Notes: generated from the sequence alone by a model not told the origin. Counted from the first letter of the stretch, positions 17,792 through 26,728 are shown. The stretch: DNA of 64,000 bases from Paenibacillus sp. GP183 (GCF_900104695.1 NZ_FNSW01000001.1:3652001-3716000); one strand, 5' to 3'. A program made the numbers and translations.

Positions 17792-18292
17792 GTGTCTACG
17801 ATACGAGATCTTCTTGATTCGATGAATAAGCTGCGAGACATTCATGAAGCTCTTCTTGAGCTTGCCAAGGACAAGACACCGGCACTTGTTCACAACGAAG
17901 TGGATGCGCTGAATCAGGTCGTCAATAAGGAAAGCAAGTTGATGCGTCTTATTGGTGAAGCCGAGCAGCAGCGGATTCAAATCATTAACGAGTATTTGCT
18001 GTCCAGGGGATACAATCCAAATCCCCAGATTACGATCAGTGATTTGATCAAAATCATTTTTAAGGCGGAAGAAAAGCACGCACTCTCCGAAGCGCAGTTC
18101 AGTTTACTTCATGTTCTTCATGAGCTCAAGGAGCGAAATGCCATCAATCAGCAATTGATAGAACAATCACTAGCTTTTATCGATTACTCCCTCGACCTTG
18201 TGATGGGATCTTCGGAAGATGAAGCGGTATACCATAATCCTAACCAGCAGAAGAGCGGAAACCGACTGGGTGTTTTCGATACGAAAGCCTGA
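17792..18292 (+). CDS. flgN: Flagellar export chaperone FlgN
   Basis: 166 residues, almost entirely alpha-helical: an N-terminal helix IRDLLDSMNKLRDIHEALL, a central VNKESKLMRLIGEAEQQR, and a C-terminal helical part with QQLIEQSLAFIDYSLDLVM. Sequence and position directly before flgK match FlgN (YvyG), the cytoplasmic chaperone of the hook-filament junction proteins FlgK and FlgL. GTG 17792 follows the ribosome site AGGTGAACG. Confidence 0.87.
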   Translation: MSTIRDLLDSMNKLRDIHEALLELAKDKTPALVHNEVDALNQVVNKESKLMRLIGEAEQQRIQIINEYLLSRGYNPNPQITISDLIKIIFKAEEKHALSEAQFSLLHVLHELKERNAINQQLIEQSLAFIDYSLDLVMGSSEDEAVYHNPNQQKSGNRLGVFDTKA

Positions 18293-18330
18293 TATAGATT
18301 GCCATTTGCTTCGCAAGGGAGAGAACCATA

Positions 18331-19767
18331 ATGAGATCCAGCTTTGGCGGCATTGAGATTTCCAAACGCGCTATATTCACGCAACAAGCAGCCCTGACAA
18401 CTGCCGGACATAACATAGCAAATGCCAATACTCGCGGGTATTCCAGACAAACCGTGAATATGGTTGCAGCTTCCCCAATGGAGGCTATAGGCTTAATGAG
18501 GTCCACGGTTGCAGGACAAATGGGACAAGGCGTCACCTTTGACCAAGTGACCCGAATCCGGGAAGGCTTTCTCGACAAGCAATTCACGAATGAAAATAAA
18601 AGCTTGGGAGAATGGACCGTCCGTCAAGATACATTGCAAAAGCTCGAAGCTATTATCAATGAGCCGTCCAATTCCGGTATTAGAAAGGTCATGGACGATT
18701 TTTGGAATTCCTGGCAGGATCTCAGTAAGCAACCGGATAACCTCGAAACTCGAGCAGTAGTCAAAGAGAGAGCACTTGCTGTTACGGATGCTTTTAATCA
18801 TGCTGCCAAGCAGGTCAACGACCTGGCTTCTGACCTTAATGGAAACGTTAGTGTTAAAGTAACACAGGTAAATTCAACCCTTAAACAAATTGCAACTCTG
18901 AACAACGAGATTTTCAGAGTTGAAGGTTTGGGGAATAATGCCAACGATTTGCGCGATCAGCGGGATGTCTTGATTGACGATTTGTCTAAAGTAATCAACC
19001 TCACAGTTCAAGATGAGAGCGGTGGTTACCACGTAAAGATGGGAAATGTAGATCTGGTGCAAGGTCAAACAGCTACAACGTTTACAGAAAATCTTGCGCG
19101 TACTTCCTACCCGACTGATCTGAACAGCGGAGAGTTAAGCGGACTGTTGCTCTCGACTGACCGATATATAACCGGATACAAGAATCAATTAAATTCTATG
19201 GTTTCTACCATGGTTACAGCTGTCAATGATACTCACAAGCAGGGGTATACACTCCAAACCCCGGTAATGCTAGGCGGCGATTTCTTTGTTCCCATTACTG
19301 ATTTCAGTACAGCAGCAGCCAAAATGACAGTTAGCACAAATATAACGGATCATTTGGAGAACATTGCGGCTTCTATGAAAACATTCGTCGATCCAAAGGA
19401 TGGCATAGTCAAAGTTGTGAAGGGCAATAACGAATTAGCCTTAAAACTGGCTGATATCAAAAATCAAAAGTACAATTTTGATGGCTCCGGTATAGGGAAC
19501 GGTGGAACCATTAATGAGTTTCTTCGCGCAGTAGTTTCTGAAATCGGCGTTCAAACACAGGAAGCGCAGCGTCAAGCTGCAAACCAGAAGATATTAGTTG
19601 ATCAGGTTGATTCCAGAAGACAAGCTGTAAGCGGTGTTTCGATGGATGAGGAAATGGCTAATATGGTTAAGTTTCAGCATGCTTACAATGCTGCCGCACG
19701 CTCCATGACTACCTTTGACCAAATGCTCGATAAAGTGATTAATTCAATGGGTCTTGTAGGTAGATAA
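18331..19767 (+). CDS. flgK: Flagellar hook-associated protein 1 (FlgK)
   Basis: 478 residues. The N-terminal rod/hook motif FGGIEISKRAIFTQQAALTT with TAGHNIANANTRGYSRQ and the C-terminal VSMDEEMANMVKFQHAYNAA plus DQMLDKVINSMG are the hallmarks of FlgK. It forms the first hook-filament junction ring. Length is normal for Bacillales. GGGAGAG precedes ATG 18331. FlgN upstream is its chaperone. Confidence 0.96.
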   Translation: MRSSFGGIEISKRAIFTQQAALTTAGHNIANANTRGYSRQTVNMVAASPMEAIGLMRSTVAGQMGQGVTFDQVTRIREGFLDKQFTNENKSLGEWTVRQDTLQKLEAIINEPSNSGIRKVMDDFWNSWQDLSKQPDNLETRAVVKERALAVTDAFNHAAKQVNDLASDLNGNVSVKVTQVNSTLKQIATLNNEIFRVEGLGNNANDLRDQRDVLIDDLSKVINLTVQDESGGYHVKMGNVDLVQGQTATTFTENLARTSYPTDLNSGELSGLLLSTDRYITGYKNQLNSMVSTMVTAVNDTHKQGYTLQTPVMLGGDFFVPITDFSTAAAKMTVSTNITDHLENIAASMKTFVDPKDGIVKVVKGNNELALKLADIKNQKYNFDGSGIGNGGTINEFLRAVVSEIGVQTQEAQRQAANQKILVDQVDSRRQAVSGVSMDEEMANMVKFQHAYNAAARSMTTFDQMLDKVINSMGLVGR

Positions 19768-19795
19768 TTGATTGTAAAATAATGAGGTGAAAGCT

Positions 19796-20695
19796 ATGCC
19801 AAGTCGTATTACGCAAACGATGTTAAACAGCCAATTGCTTCGTAATTTGAATAATAATATGGATCGAATGGATAAGCTTCAGAATCAGCTGTCAACAGGG
19901 CGAAAGATTAATAAACCGTCCGATGATCCAGTCGGAATCAGCTTTTCATTGCGTTACCGCAGTGAACTGGAGGCTAATGACCAATATCAGAAAAACGTCG
20001 ATGCTTCAGTTTCCTATCTGGATTTCACGGATAGCACGCTTAATCAAATGGGCAATGTTATGCAGCGTGCTCGTGAGCTGGCTGTTCAAGGTGCGAATGG
20101 AACTAACACCAAAGAATCGTTAAACTCTATTAAAACAGAAATTGACCAGTTGTATTCACAATTGACCAATCTCGGAAATAGTCAATTTAACGGTAAGTAT
20201 GTTTTTAACGGGCAAGTTACGGATCAACCCCCTTTTCCAGATCCCAATAATCCTGAGAATGCTGTAACGAACAAAGATGAAATTCAGTTTGAGATTGGTG
20301 CTGGCGTGAAGATGGCCATCAATAAGACAGCGGAGCAGATTTTTGGTGCATCAGGTACACAGAACAATGCTTTCCAAATTCTAAAGAGCTTGTCTGCTTC
20401 ACTCGGAAGTCAAAATCAACCCGGTATCCAGAATTCTATTGCACTCATTGATCAGAGAATGGATGGTTTATTGGGTGTTAGAGCAGATGTAGGGGCCAAA
20501 ATGAATCGCATCCAACTTGCTGAAAGTAGAATAAAAGATATAGGCATTAACATTACTAGTCTGCAATCTAAGACTGAAGATGCTGACATGGCAGAGGTCA
20601 TTACAAAGCTTAAAATGGATGAGAGCGTCTACCAGGCTTCTTTATCGGCAGGAAGTAAACTTATTCAACCTACACTTCTGGATTTTTTACATTAA
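19796..20695 (+). CDS. flgL: Flagellar hook-associated protein 3 (FlgL)
   Basis: 299 residues from ATG 19796, which follows GAGGTG (19784-19789); a GTG at 19787 inside that ribosome site would add three residues and is less likely. The N-terminus PSRITQTMLNSQLLRNLNNN with LQNQLSTGRKINKPSDDPVG is typical of flagellin-like junction proteins. The C-terminus has the ADMAEVITKLKMDESVYQAS helix. It forms the second junction ring between FlgK and the filament. Confidence 0.95.
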   Translation: MPSRITQTMLNSQLLRNLNNNMDRMDKLQNQLSTGRKINKPSDDPVGISFSLRYRSELEANDQYQKNVDASVSYLDFTDSTLNQMGNVMQRARELAVQGANGTNTKESLNSIKTEIDQLYSQLTNLGNSQFNGKYVFNGQVTDQPPFPDPNNPENAVTNKDEIQFEIGAGVKMAINKTAEQIFGASGTQNNAFQILKSLSASLGSQNQPGIQNSIALIDQRMDGLLGVRADVGAKMNRIQLAESRIKDIGINITSLQSKTEDADMAEVITKLKMDESVYQASLSAGSKLIQPTLLDFLH

Positions 20696-20718
20696 GATCA
20701 ATTACGACTCAATAGGGG

Positions 20719-21294
20719 GTGGTTGATATACAGTTTCCACAAATACAGATTCGGCAGCAGCCGGCCATTATGATTATTAATTCGGAACCAGGGACTCAAG
20801 ACATAAAGCAGCCTGGGCCTACAATGGAGATGCAGATTGAACGACCCAAGCAAGAGATCCGGCAGCCCATGGGTGATCTTGAAATAGACCAAACTCGTGC
20901 ATGGGACGCTTTAGGACAAGGACCGATTCTAGAAGCTATGACAAGGATTTATTCTCAAGCCAAGAATGAAGCGTTACGTGGTGTCGCCAGAATTGTAGAA
21001 AATGGAAATCTGATGGGAGATCTGCGTTATAAAGGAAATCCGATTGCAGATATTGCGCTACAGTCAACTCTTGAGCATTCTGAAATTAATTATTACGGTG
21101 AAGCGTCCTATGATAATGTTGATATTAGGTATACAATGCATAAACCTGAGATCAGCGTTGAAGATGGTAAGGTAAATATTTATACTCGTGTGAATCCACC
21201 AGAGATTCATTATAATAGAGGCAAGCTTGATATTTACATGAAACAGTATCCTAAAGTTGAGATTATTCCTCCACAAATTGATTTGCAATTGTAA
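20719..21294 (+). CDS. YviE-like (DUF6470) protein
   Basis: 191 residues with no signal peptide. The N-terminal half has Gln/Pro-rich repeats (IQIRQQPAIMIINSEPG, MEMQIERPKQEIRQPMGDLE). Then comes the family motif IDQTRAWDALG, an alanine-rich helix with GVARIVENGNLMGDL and a GNPIADIA motif. The C-terminus is beta-rich (VEIIPPQIDLQL). This is the protein found between flgL and fliW in Bacillales (YviE in B. subtilis); its role is unknown. The start is awkward: GTG 20719 is the only standard in-frame start before residue 18 but sits inside the AGGGGGTGG ribosome site, so an ATA start at 20728 is conceivable. Confidence 0.8.
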   Translation: MVDIQFPQIQIRQQPAIMIINSEPGTQDIKQPGPTMEMQIERPKQEIRQPMGDLEIDQTRAWDALGQGPILEAMTRIYSQAKNEALRGVARIVENGNLMGDLRYKGNPIADIALQSTLEHSEINYYGEASYDNVDIRYTMHKPEISVEDGKVNIYTRVNPPEIHYNRGKLDIYMKQYPKVEIIPPQIDLQL

Positions 21295-21306
21295 AACGAT
21301 ATAATC

Positions 21307-21338
21307 AAGCTATAGATAATGTTCTATAGCTTTTTGTT
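21307..21338 (+). terminator. Terminator between yviE-like gene and fliW
   Basis: AAGCTATAGA (21307-21316) pairs perfectly with TCTATAGCTT (21323-21332), followed by TTTGTTATTTT. It may cap the flgM-yviE transcript. A TATAAT at 21300-21305 overlaps the region, so fliW may have its own start. Confidence 0.65.
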
Positions 21339-21368
21339 ATTTTAATTTTAAATGCTAAGGGAGATCTG

Positions 21369-21821
21369 ATGATGAATATTAGCACATTGTTTTTTGGAGA
21401 ACTAGAAGTAGAAGAGAAGGATACAATAACCTTTATACAGGGAGTGCCTGGTTTTGAAGATTTAACTCGTTACACGAGGATTCAACCTGAAGGAAATATT
21501 CCTTTTTTATATTTACAATCACTGGAAAAAGGTGAACTATCTTTCTTGGTCACGAATCCTTTTTTGTTTTTTAAAGAATATGATTTCCAACTGCCAGAAC
21601 TTGCTCAGGATGAGTTGCAAATTGAACAGCCTGGAGATGTCGAGGTTTGGAGTATTGTTACAGTTAATGAGGATTACACGAAAGCAACAGTGAACTTGCT
21701 TGCTCCTATTATTGTAAACAGCAAGAATCAGACTGCTAAGCAAGTTATATTGAACGATACAGAGTATAAAGTGAAACATGATCTTGTTCTCAATGACGAG
21801 ACAAATCAGACAGAGGGGTGA
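21369..21821 (+). CDS. fliW: Flagellar assembly factor FliW
   Basis: 150 residues. Motifs are [44 protein letters not shown] and the Cter-proximal [20 protein letters not shown], all standard for FliW. FliW binds free flagellin and, when flagellin has been exported, binds CsrA and lifts its block on hag translation. AAGGGAGAT precedes tandem ATGs at 21369 and 21372. Its stop overlaps the upstream reading region of csrA, so the two are translationally close, as in B. subtilis. Confidence 0.95.
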   Translation: MMNISTLFFGELEVEEKDTITFIQGVPGFEDLTRYTRIQPEGNIPFLYLQSLEKGELSFLVTNPFLFFKEYDFQLPELAQDELQIEQPGDVEVWSIVTVNEDYTKATVNLLAPIIVNSKNQTAKQVILNDTEYKVKHDLVLNDETNQTEG

Positions 21822-21826
21822 CGAGG

Positions 21827-22057
21827 ATGCTTGTTTTAGCTCGAAAAAAAGGTGAATCGGTCATGATTGGCGATCAAATAGAGGTTGTCATTCTCAGCAC
21901 TGAAGGAGATACAGTTCGCATTGGTATAAAAGCTCCAAAGCAAATTGAGGTTTATCGCAAGGAAATTTACGAGAATATTCAAGAGTCGAATAAGGAAGCT
22001 ACTATTAGACCGGTGAGTCCGATGCATTTGGGGAGATTGATGAAAAAAGAACAATAG
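21827..22057 (+). CDS. csrA: Carbon storage regulator CsrA
   Basis: 76 residues starting at the canonical [23 protein letters not shown] 21827 follows GAGGGGTGACGAGG. A GTG at 21818 overlapping the fliW stop would add three residues. The protein forms a small beta dimer that binds GGA motifs in RNA hairpin loops. In Bacillus it represses hag translation and is antagonised by FliW. The core RNA-binding residues, including the [10 protein letters not shown]-type C-terminal segment, are seen. An IS element has landed in its terminator. Confidence 0.95.
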   Translation: MLVLARKKGESVMIGDQIEVVILSTEGDTVRIGIKAPKQIEVYRKEIYENIQESNKEATIRPVSPMHLGRLMKKEQ

Positions 22058-22062
22058 AAAAA

Positions 22063-22081
22063 AGTCGACATAGAGTCGACA
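22063..22081. repeat. Left copy of the 19-bp target duplication flanking the IS
   Basis: AGTCGACATAGAGTCGACA, identical to the copy at 23664-23682. It contains GTCGAC-ATAGA-GTCGAC, the stem of what was the csrA terminator (A-run before, T-run after the right copy). Confidence 0.9.
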
Positions 22082-22083
22082 CA

Positions 22084-22116
22084 GACTGTCGAGAAAGTCT
22101 CGACAGTCTTTCTTTT
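22084..22116 (+). terminator. Terminator hairpin at IS left end
   Basis: An 11-bp perfect stem GACTGTCGAGA / TCTCGACAGTC with an AAG loop, followed by TTTCTTTTT. It overlaps the IS terminal inverted repeat. Confidence 0.8.
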
Positions 22117-22196
22117 TGCTCAAATAATTTATCACGACACCGCGTTAATATGATATAATATAGATAGTTAATTTACTAGAAAGAGCGGTGTTATCC

Positions 22197-23561
22197 ATGT
22201 TGTATTCTCATCAACCAGACCCTCAATTGGACTTTGAACTTGTCTGCATTGAGCATATGGTCCCGCAAGATCATTTGCTGCGCCATATTTCTAAATACAT
22301 GGACTTTTCATTTATCACAGAAAAAGTTCGTCCTTATTATAGCGAATCATATGGACGCCCATCCATTGACCCTATCATGCTCTTCAAAATGCTGTTCATC
22401 GGATACTTGTACGGAATCCGTTCGGAGCGTCAACTCGAACAAGAGATCAACATGAATTTTGGCTACCGCTGGTTTTTGGGCATTGGCTTGTCCAATAAGG
22501 CACCTGACCACTCCACCATCAGTTGGAACCGAAAGAAGCGCTTCAAAGATACGACGGTATTCCAAGACATCTTTGATGAAGTTGTCCGATTGGCAATCGA
22601 AAATCGGATGGTAGCCGGTCGTGTACTCATCACTGACTCTACCCACCTAAAAGCAAATGCGAATAAGCGAAAGCACAACGTTCAGGTGGTAGAACGTTCG
22701 CCACAAGAATACATAGAAGAACTGGAGAAAGCAGTTGAGGAAGATCGCAGGAGCCTTGGAAAAAAGCCGTTGAAGGCTCGGGAGGAGGTGGCGGAAACTA
22801 AGGAAATCAAGGTAAGCACCACAGACCCGGAAAGCGGCTACATGGTTCGTGACGGCAAGCCGGAGGGATTCTTCTATTTGGATCACCGTACTGTCGATCA
22901 CAAATTTAACATCATTACTGACGTTCACGTTACAGCAGGTAATGTCCACGACTCCGTTCCCTATGTTGAGCGGCTTAAATACCAAATAAAGAAGTTTGGA
23001 TTTGACAAATCACTTGAGGCAGTTGCAGTTGATGCTGGTTATCTAACAGCCCACATATGCAAAGAATTGCATGAAATGAAGGTGTTCGCGGTCATCGGCG
23101 GCCGTGCATTCACACCCGTAAAAGGGCTTATGAAAAAGTGGCAATTCAAGTTCGACGTTGAAAAGAACGTATATGTCTGCCCCGCTAAACACGAATTGAA
23201 ATATTCTACGACGAACCGTGAAGGCTATCGGGAATATAAGTCGAACCCGAAGCACTGCAAAGATTGCCCGCTTCTAGAGAAGTGCACACGAGGCAAGAAT
23301 AAGCAGAAAGTGATTACCCGGCATGTATGGGAAGACAGCAAGGAATGGGTTAGGCTGAATCGACTAAGTAAGTCCGGCAAATATTTGTATCGACTGCGAT
23401 ACCAAACTATTGAGCGAAGCTTCGCGGATGCTAAAGAGCTCCATGGACTTCGCTATTGCCGTTTGCGCGGCAGGGATAACGTCCAGGAGCAAGCGTTGAT
23501 GACCGCAACCGTTCAGAATATAAAAAAGATCGCCCTCCACCTTGCCAAGAAGGCAAAGTAG
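22197..23561 (+). CDS. IS1182-family transposase
   Basis: 454 residues from ATG 22197 (GTG 22188 would add three). The N-terminal DUF772-like region is present: VPQDHLLRHISKYMDFSFI and YGRPSIDPIMLFKMLFIGYL. The DDE catalytic acids are plausibly the Asp in LITDSTHLKANANKRKH, the Asp in AVDAGYLTAHIC and the Glu in QTIERSFADAKELHGLR. A Cys cluster (CKDCPLLEKC) precedes the last motif. It catalyses excision and insertion of the element. No frameshift or stop, so it is probably active. Confidence 0.93.
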   Translation: MLYSHQPDPQLDFELVCIEHMVPQDHLLRHISKYMDFSFITEKVRPYYSESYGRPSIDPIMLFKMLFIGYLYGIRSERQLEQEINMNFGYRWFLGIGLSNKAPDHSTISWNRKKRFKDTTVFQDIFDEVVRLAIENRMVAGRVLITDSTHLKANANKRKHNVQVVERSPQEYIEELEKAVEEDRRSLGKKPLKAREEVAETKEIKVSTTDPESGYMVRDGKPEGFFYLDHRTVDHKFNIITDVHVTAGNVHDSVPYVERLKYQIKKFGFDKSLEAVAVDAGYLTAHICKELHEMKVFAVIGGRAFTPVKGLMKKWQFKFDVEKNVYVCPAKHELKYSTTNREGYREYKSNPKHCKDCPLLEKCTRGKNKQKVITRHVWEDSKEWVRLNRLSKSGKYLYRLRYQTIERSFADAKELHGLRYCRLRGRDNVQEQALMTATVQNIKKIALHLAKKAK

Positions 23562-23577
23562 AGGGCGATTGTTGTTT
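23529..23577 (+). terminator. Terminator of the transposase gene
   Basis: ATCGCCCTC ... GAGGGCGAT with an inner CTTGCC/GGCAAG pairing forms a long stem overlapping the last transposase codons, followed by TGTTGTTTT. Confidence 0.7.
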
Positions 23578-23663
23578 TAGGAGATAAGGCGTGAGCAAAA
23601 ACAAGCCCTATTCATGTTTCCTTTGTATCGAAAAGTAAAATAACCGCTTTTCTCGACAGTCTG

Positions 23664-23682
23664 AGTCGACATAGAGTCGACA
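23664..23682. repeat. Right copy of the 19-bp target duplication
   Basis: AGTCGACATAGAGTCGACA followed by TTTTTTG. It keeps the GTCGAC hairpin next to the T-run, i.e. the downstream half of the original csrA terminator. Confidence 0.9.
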
Positions 23683-23778
23683 TTTTTTGTATTTACTCTT
23701 CACTTTTCCAAATGATATTACGATATATATAGTAATGGCGTTAGAATAGGGCGGCCGACCTATATCGAAGCCTACTAA

Positions 23779-23817
23779 CATCCACATGGACGTGGATGAA
23801 ACGAACCTTCAGGAGGA
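23779..23817 (+). promoter_or_regulatory. CsrA-binding hairpins in the hag leader
   Basis: CATCCAC (23779-23785) pairs perfectly with GTGGATG (23792-23798), presenting GGA in the hexaloop ATGGAC. Immediately downstream CTTC-AGGAG-GAAG places a second GGA within the ribosome site (AGGAGGA, 23811-23817). Two GGA sites, one covering the Shine-Dalgarno, match the known CsrA repression layout of Bacillus hag. A clear sigma-D promoter for hag was not found in 23683-23778; that stretch is AT-rich with GGCCGACCTATATCG near 23753. Confidence 0.7.
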
Positions 23818-23824
23818 AGAAAAA

Positions 23825-26236
23825 ATGAGAATTAATCACAACATCGCAGCATTAAACACGCATCGTCAGTTAACAGCATCTCAAGAAGAACAAGGTAAGG
23901 CAATGGAAAAGCTATCTTCCGGTCTTCGTATCAACCGTGCGGGAGACGACGCAGCAGGTCTTGCTATCTCCGAAAAAATGCGTGGACAAATTCGTGGATT
24001 GGACATGGCTTCTAAAAATGCACAAGATGGTATCTCCATGATTCAAACTGCTGAAGGCGCAATGAATGAAACTCACTCCATTCTTCAGCGTATGCGTGAG
24101 TTGGCAGTTCAAGCTTCCAATGACACATCTACAGATGCTGACCGTTCACAAATCCAAAAAGAAGTTGGCCAATTAAAATCAGAAATTGATCGTATTTCGG
24201 CATCAACAGAGTTCAACTCCAAAAAATTGTTGAATGGTTCTTTAGGTGGAGCTTCTGCCTCCCAAGGGACTGTAGAAAATTCAAATCAGTTTAAATCTGC
24301 TATTATTGCAGCAACTTCAGGTTCAGTAATTGCCGGGGCAAATCTTTTAACTCGGGATGCGGTAACCGCTGTTGCAGGCACAGCAGCTTCAACAACTGGT
24401 AGTACAGCTGTAGGAACAACTACCGTTATTACTGCAACTAATCAAAATTTCAAAGTAACTGTCAATGGATTTGCTCAATCTGCTGATCTTCCTATTGCAA
24501 CAGGGACGTATGACAGAGCTGGGTTCCTAACAGCTGTCAATAATGCATTAACTGGCTATAATACTGGTAAAAACTTATCTGAACAGGTAGCAGCTTCTTA
24601 TACTGCTGATTTTAAGTTGGTATTTACCTCTAAAGTTACAGGGGCGGGTACAAGTGTTGCGGTAGCCTCAGGTAGCACCAATGATGCATTTGCAACGATG
24701 GGCATGACTGGGGCAACAACAACGAACGGCACGGATACAGTGAAAGCTGTTACCGCTGGTGTGACCAAGATTGTTTCTAGTGTTAATGATCAGTTTCAGC
24801 TCACAGTTGATGGAGGCACTGCTCAAACTTTAACCCTTTCAGCGAAGGATTATGCTAAACCACAAGATTTGTTAGCTGAAGTAAATGCTCAAATCCAGAA
24901 TAACAACGCGTTGAATGGAAAAGTAGCAGCTTCCCTCGATGCCAATAACAAAATTATCTTTACTTCCGCATCAACAGGTTCAACATCAAGTGTTGCCGTT
25001 ACTGATCCAACTGCTGCAAGTCAATCTGCCTTGGCTGCTCTAGGATATAAAGGTAAAGCTAGCACGATTGATTCCGTTTTAATTGATAACTCAGCAGGTA
25101 CAGTATTTGATTTGAACACCGTAGGAACTGATGCAAAATTTGATTTAACTATTGGTAATAAAACGGTAACAATTGATTTAACTGGGCAAGCAGGCATTGA
25201 CAAAAATGCAACCCGTGATTCTATTCTTACTGCATTACAATCTAAAATCGATGGTTCTTTTTTTGGTGCTGGAGCAGTTACAGTAAAAACAGATGGCACA
25301 AAAATTACATTAGTTAATAATACAGCTAGTGATACGTTTAAGATTGTAAATGGTGCCAATACTGGAGCAGCTAAAATATTTGGTAATGCTACAACTACTG
25401 CTGTTGTGGGAGCATATAATAATGGTGCCACAGTAACGGGTTCTGATGCAACTGGCGGTACTTTATCAAATGCAACAATGCTAACTGGATTAACGGATAA
25501 AGATGGTAATAATCTCAATTTAACTGCTGGTAATGTGATTACTATTGCTGGAACACAGAATGGTAGTGCATTCTCCACTAATCTTACAGTAGCCAGTGGT
25601 TCTACAGTTAATGACTTGATTAATCAGTTGAAGACTGTTCCAGCGCTCGCTAAAGCAAGTATATCTTTGGATTCAACTACTGGCCAAATCAACATCATTG
25701 GTGAAAATGGAGCCGCTAAAGATATTAGCAATCTTAAGTTTAGTGCTACGAAGTCTGCTACTGATACTACTGCTGTAGCTAATTTTAATAAATTATTTAC
25801 TAGCTTTAAGGTTACACAGGACGCAAAGGATGCGAAAACAGATTCTTCCGTAGCCATGCAGATTGGTGCAAATCAAGGGCAGAATGTGAACATTGACATC
25901 AATGAAATGAGTACGCAAGCTCTTCGTATCAACTCTGTCGATGTTTCTACCCAACAAGGTGCTCAAACTGCTATTAGTGTCATCAGTAACGCAGCGGATA
26001 GTGTATCTACTGAACGTGCTAAGTTGGGTGCTTTCCAAAACCGCTTAGAACATACCATTGCGAATCTGCTAACTTCTTCCGAGAACTTAACTGCAGCTGA
26101 GTCCCGTATCCGTGACGTAGACATGGCGAAAGAAATGATGAACCAGACAAAGAACTCGATTCTTGCTCAAGCTGCTCAAGCTATGTTGGCTCAAGCTAAC
26201 CAACAACCACAAGGTGTTCTTCAACTTCTTCGTTAA
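23825..26236 (+). CDS. hag: Flagellin (large form)
   Basis: 803 residues from ATG 23825; the frame-open ATG 23786 lies in the regulatory hairpin and is not used. The conserved D0/D1 N-terminus [16 protein letters not shown] ... [20 protein letters not shown] covers residues 1 to ~145, and the C-terminal D1/D0 ([20 protein letters not shown] ... [20 protein letters not shown]) covers ~700-803. Between them lie ~550 residues of Thr/Ala/Asn-rich surface-exposed domain, far larger than in the ~300-residue B. subtilis protein. It is exported by the flagellar type III system and builds the filament. FliW/CsrA control it; FliB nearby probably methylates its surface lysines. Confidence 0.95.
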   Translation: MRINHNIAALNTHRQLTASQEEQGKAMEKLSSGLRINRAGDDAAGLAISEKMRGQIRGLDMASKNAQDGISMIQTAEGAMNETHSILQRMRELAVQASNDTSTDADRSQIQKEVGQLKSEIDRISASTEFNSKKLLNGSLGGASASQGTVENSNQFKSAIIAATSGSVIAGANLLTRDAVTAVAGTAASTTGSTAVGTTTVITATNQNFKVTVNGFAQSADLPIATGTYDRAGFLTAVNNALTGYNTGKNLSEQVAASYTADFKLVFTSKVTGAGTSVAVASGSTNDAFATMGMTGATTTNGTDTVKAVTAGVTKIVSSVNDQFQLTVDGGTAQTLTLSAKDYAKPQDLLAEVNAQIQNNNALNGKVAASLDANNKIIFTSASTGSTSSVAVTDPTAASQSALAALGYKGKASTIDSVLIDNSAGTVFDLNTVGTDAKFDLTIGNKTVTIDLTGQAGIDKNATRDSILTALQSKIDGSFFGAGAVTVKTDGTKITLVNNTASDTFKIVNGANTGAAKIFGNATTTAVVGAYNNGATVTGSDATGGTLSNATMLTGLTDKDGNNLNLTAGNVITIAGTQNGSAFSTNLTVASGSTVNDLINQLKTVPALAKASISLDSTTGQINIIGENGAAKDISNLKFSATKSATDTTAVANFNKLFTSFKVTQDAKDAKTDSSVAMQIGANQGQNVNIDINEMSTQALRINSVDVSTQQGAQTAISVISNAADSVSTERAKLGAFQNRLEHTIANLLTSSENLTAAESRIRDVDMAKEMMNQTKNSILAQAAQAMLAQANQQPQGVLQLLR

Positions 26237-26252
26237 TATTCACTTAAGTAAA

Positions 26253-26287
26253 GGAGACCTTAGCGTGTCTAAGGTCTCTTTTTTTTA
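26253..26287 (+). terminator. Rho-independent terminator after hag
   Basis: A 10-bp perfect stem GAGACCTTAG / CTAAGGTCTC with a 5-nt loop and TTTTTTTTT. Confidence 0.92.
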
Positions 26288-26306
26288 AACGAAATGAGGA
26301 AAGGCA

Positions 26307-26678
26307 ATGATTGATCGATACATTCAAGTGATTCAAAGGACGATGAGTCTGACTAGTTCCTCTTTGGAGTGTATTCAATACATGGTATATCAACTAGAAG
26401 CAGGTAATCTTCAACAGACCATTCAACACTTGCATGACCTGGTGAATGCCTTTAGTCATATGGAACGATCCCTCCTCCTTTATCTTGTTGAACTTCCGCC
26501 GAATGAAATCGAGTCCTTAACCGATGATTTACGAGACGCCATTGATTCTTTAGTAGCTGCTTACGAGAAACAAGATGCAGGAAAGGCTTTTCATTGTATA
26601 CAGGAATTATTACTTCCTGCATATCTATCCTGGAAGCATGAATTAGAGAGATCCATGCTTCGCTATACCTTGTCATGA
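26307..26678 (+). CDS. Small helical protein of the hag-fliB interval, function unknown
   Basis: 123 residues, predicted helical throughout: YIQVIQRTMSLTSSSLECIQ, LQQTIQHLHDLVNAFSHMER and a C-terminal LLLPAYLSWKHELERSMLRY. No signal peptide or membrane segment. GAGGAAAGG precedes ATG 26307. Size, helicity and position between hag and fliB would fit a flagellin-related chaperone or FliB partner, but I recognise no family and this is only inference from context. Confidence 0.65.
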   Translation: MIDRYIQVIQRTMSLTSSSLECIQYMVYQLEAGNLQQTIQHLHDLVNAFSHMERSLLLYLVELPPNEIESLTDDLRDAIDSLVAAYEKQDAGKAFHCIQELLLPAYLSWKHELERSMLRYTLS

Positions 26679-26728
26679 AACTCTAAAACCAGTCCTGTCT
26701 GTAGTACATAGGAAAAGGGGAAACCATC

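Larger units (their letters stand above)
22082..23663 (+). mobile_element. Intact IS1182-like insertion sequence
   Basis: 1582 bp. The terminal inverted repeats are 15 bp perfect: CAGACTGTCGAGAAA at 22082-22096 and its complement at 23649-23663. It encodes a full-length transposase and is flanked by a perfect 19-bp direct repeat. The left end contains a strong hairpin (GACTGTCGAGA-AAG-TCTCGACAGTC then TTTCTTTTT), which would stop transcription entering from csrA. The tnp promoter is visible as AATATGATATAATATAG near 22148-22164. Intact ends, duplication and reading frame point to a recent insertion. Confidence 0.92.

Noticed and set aside
23786-23824. Upstream ATG as the hag start
   Set aside because: It lies in the loop of the CsrA hairpin, has no ribosome site, and adds residues not found in flagellins; [13 protein letters not shown] at 23825 is the conserved N-terminus.
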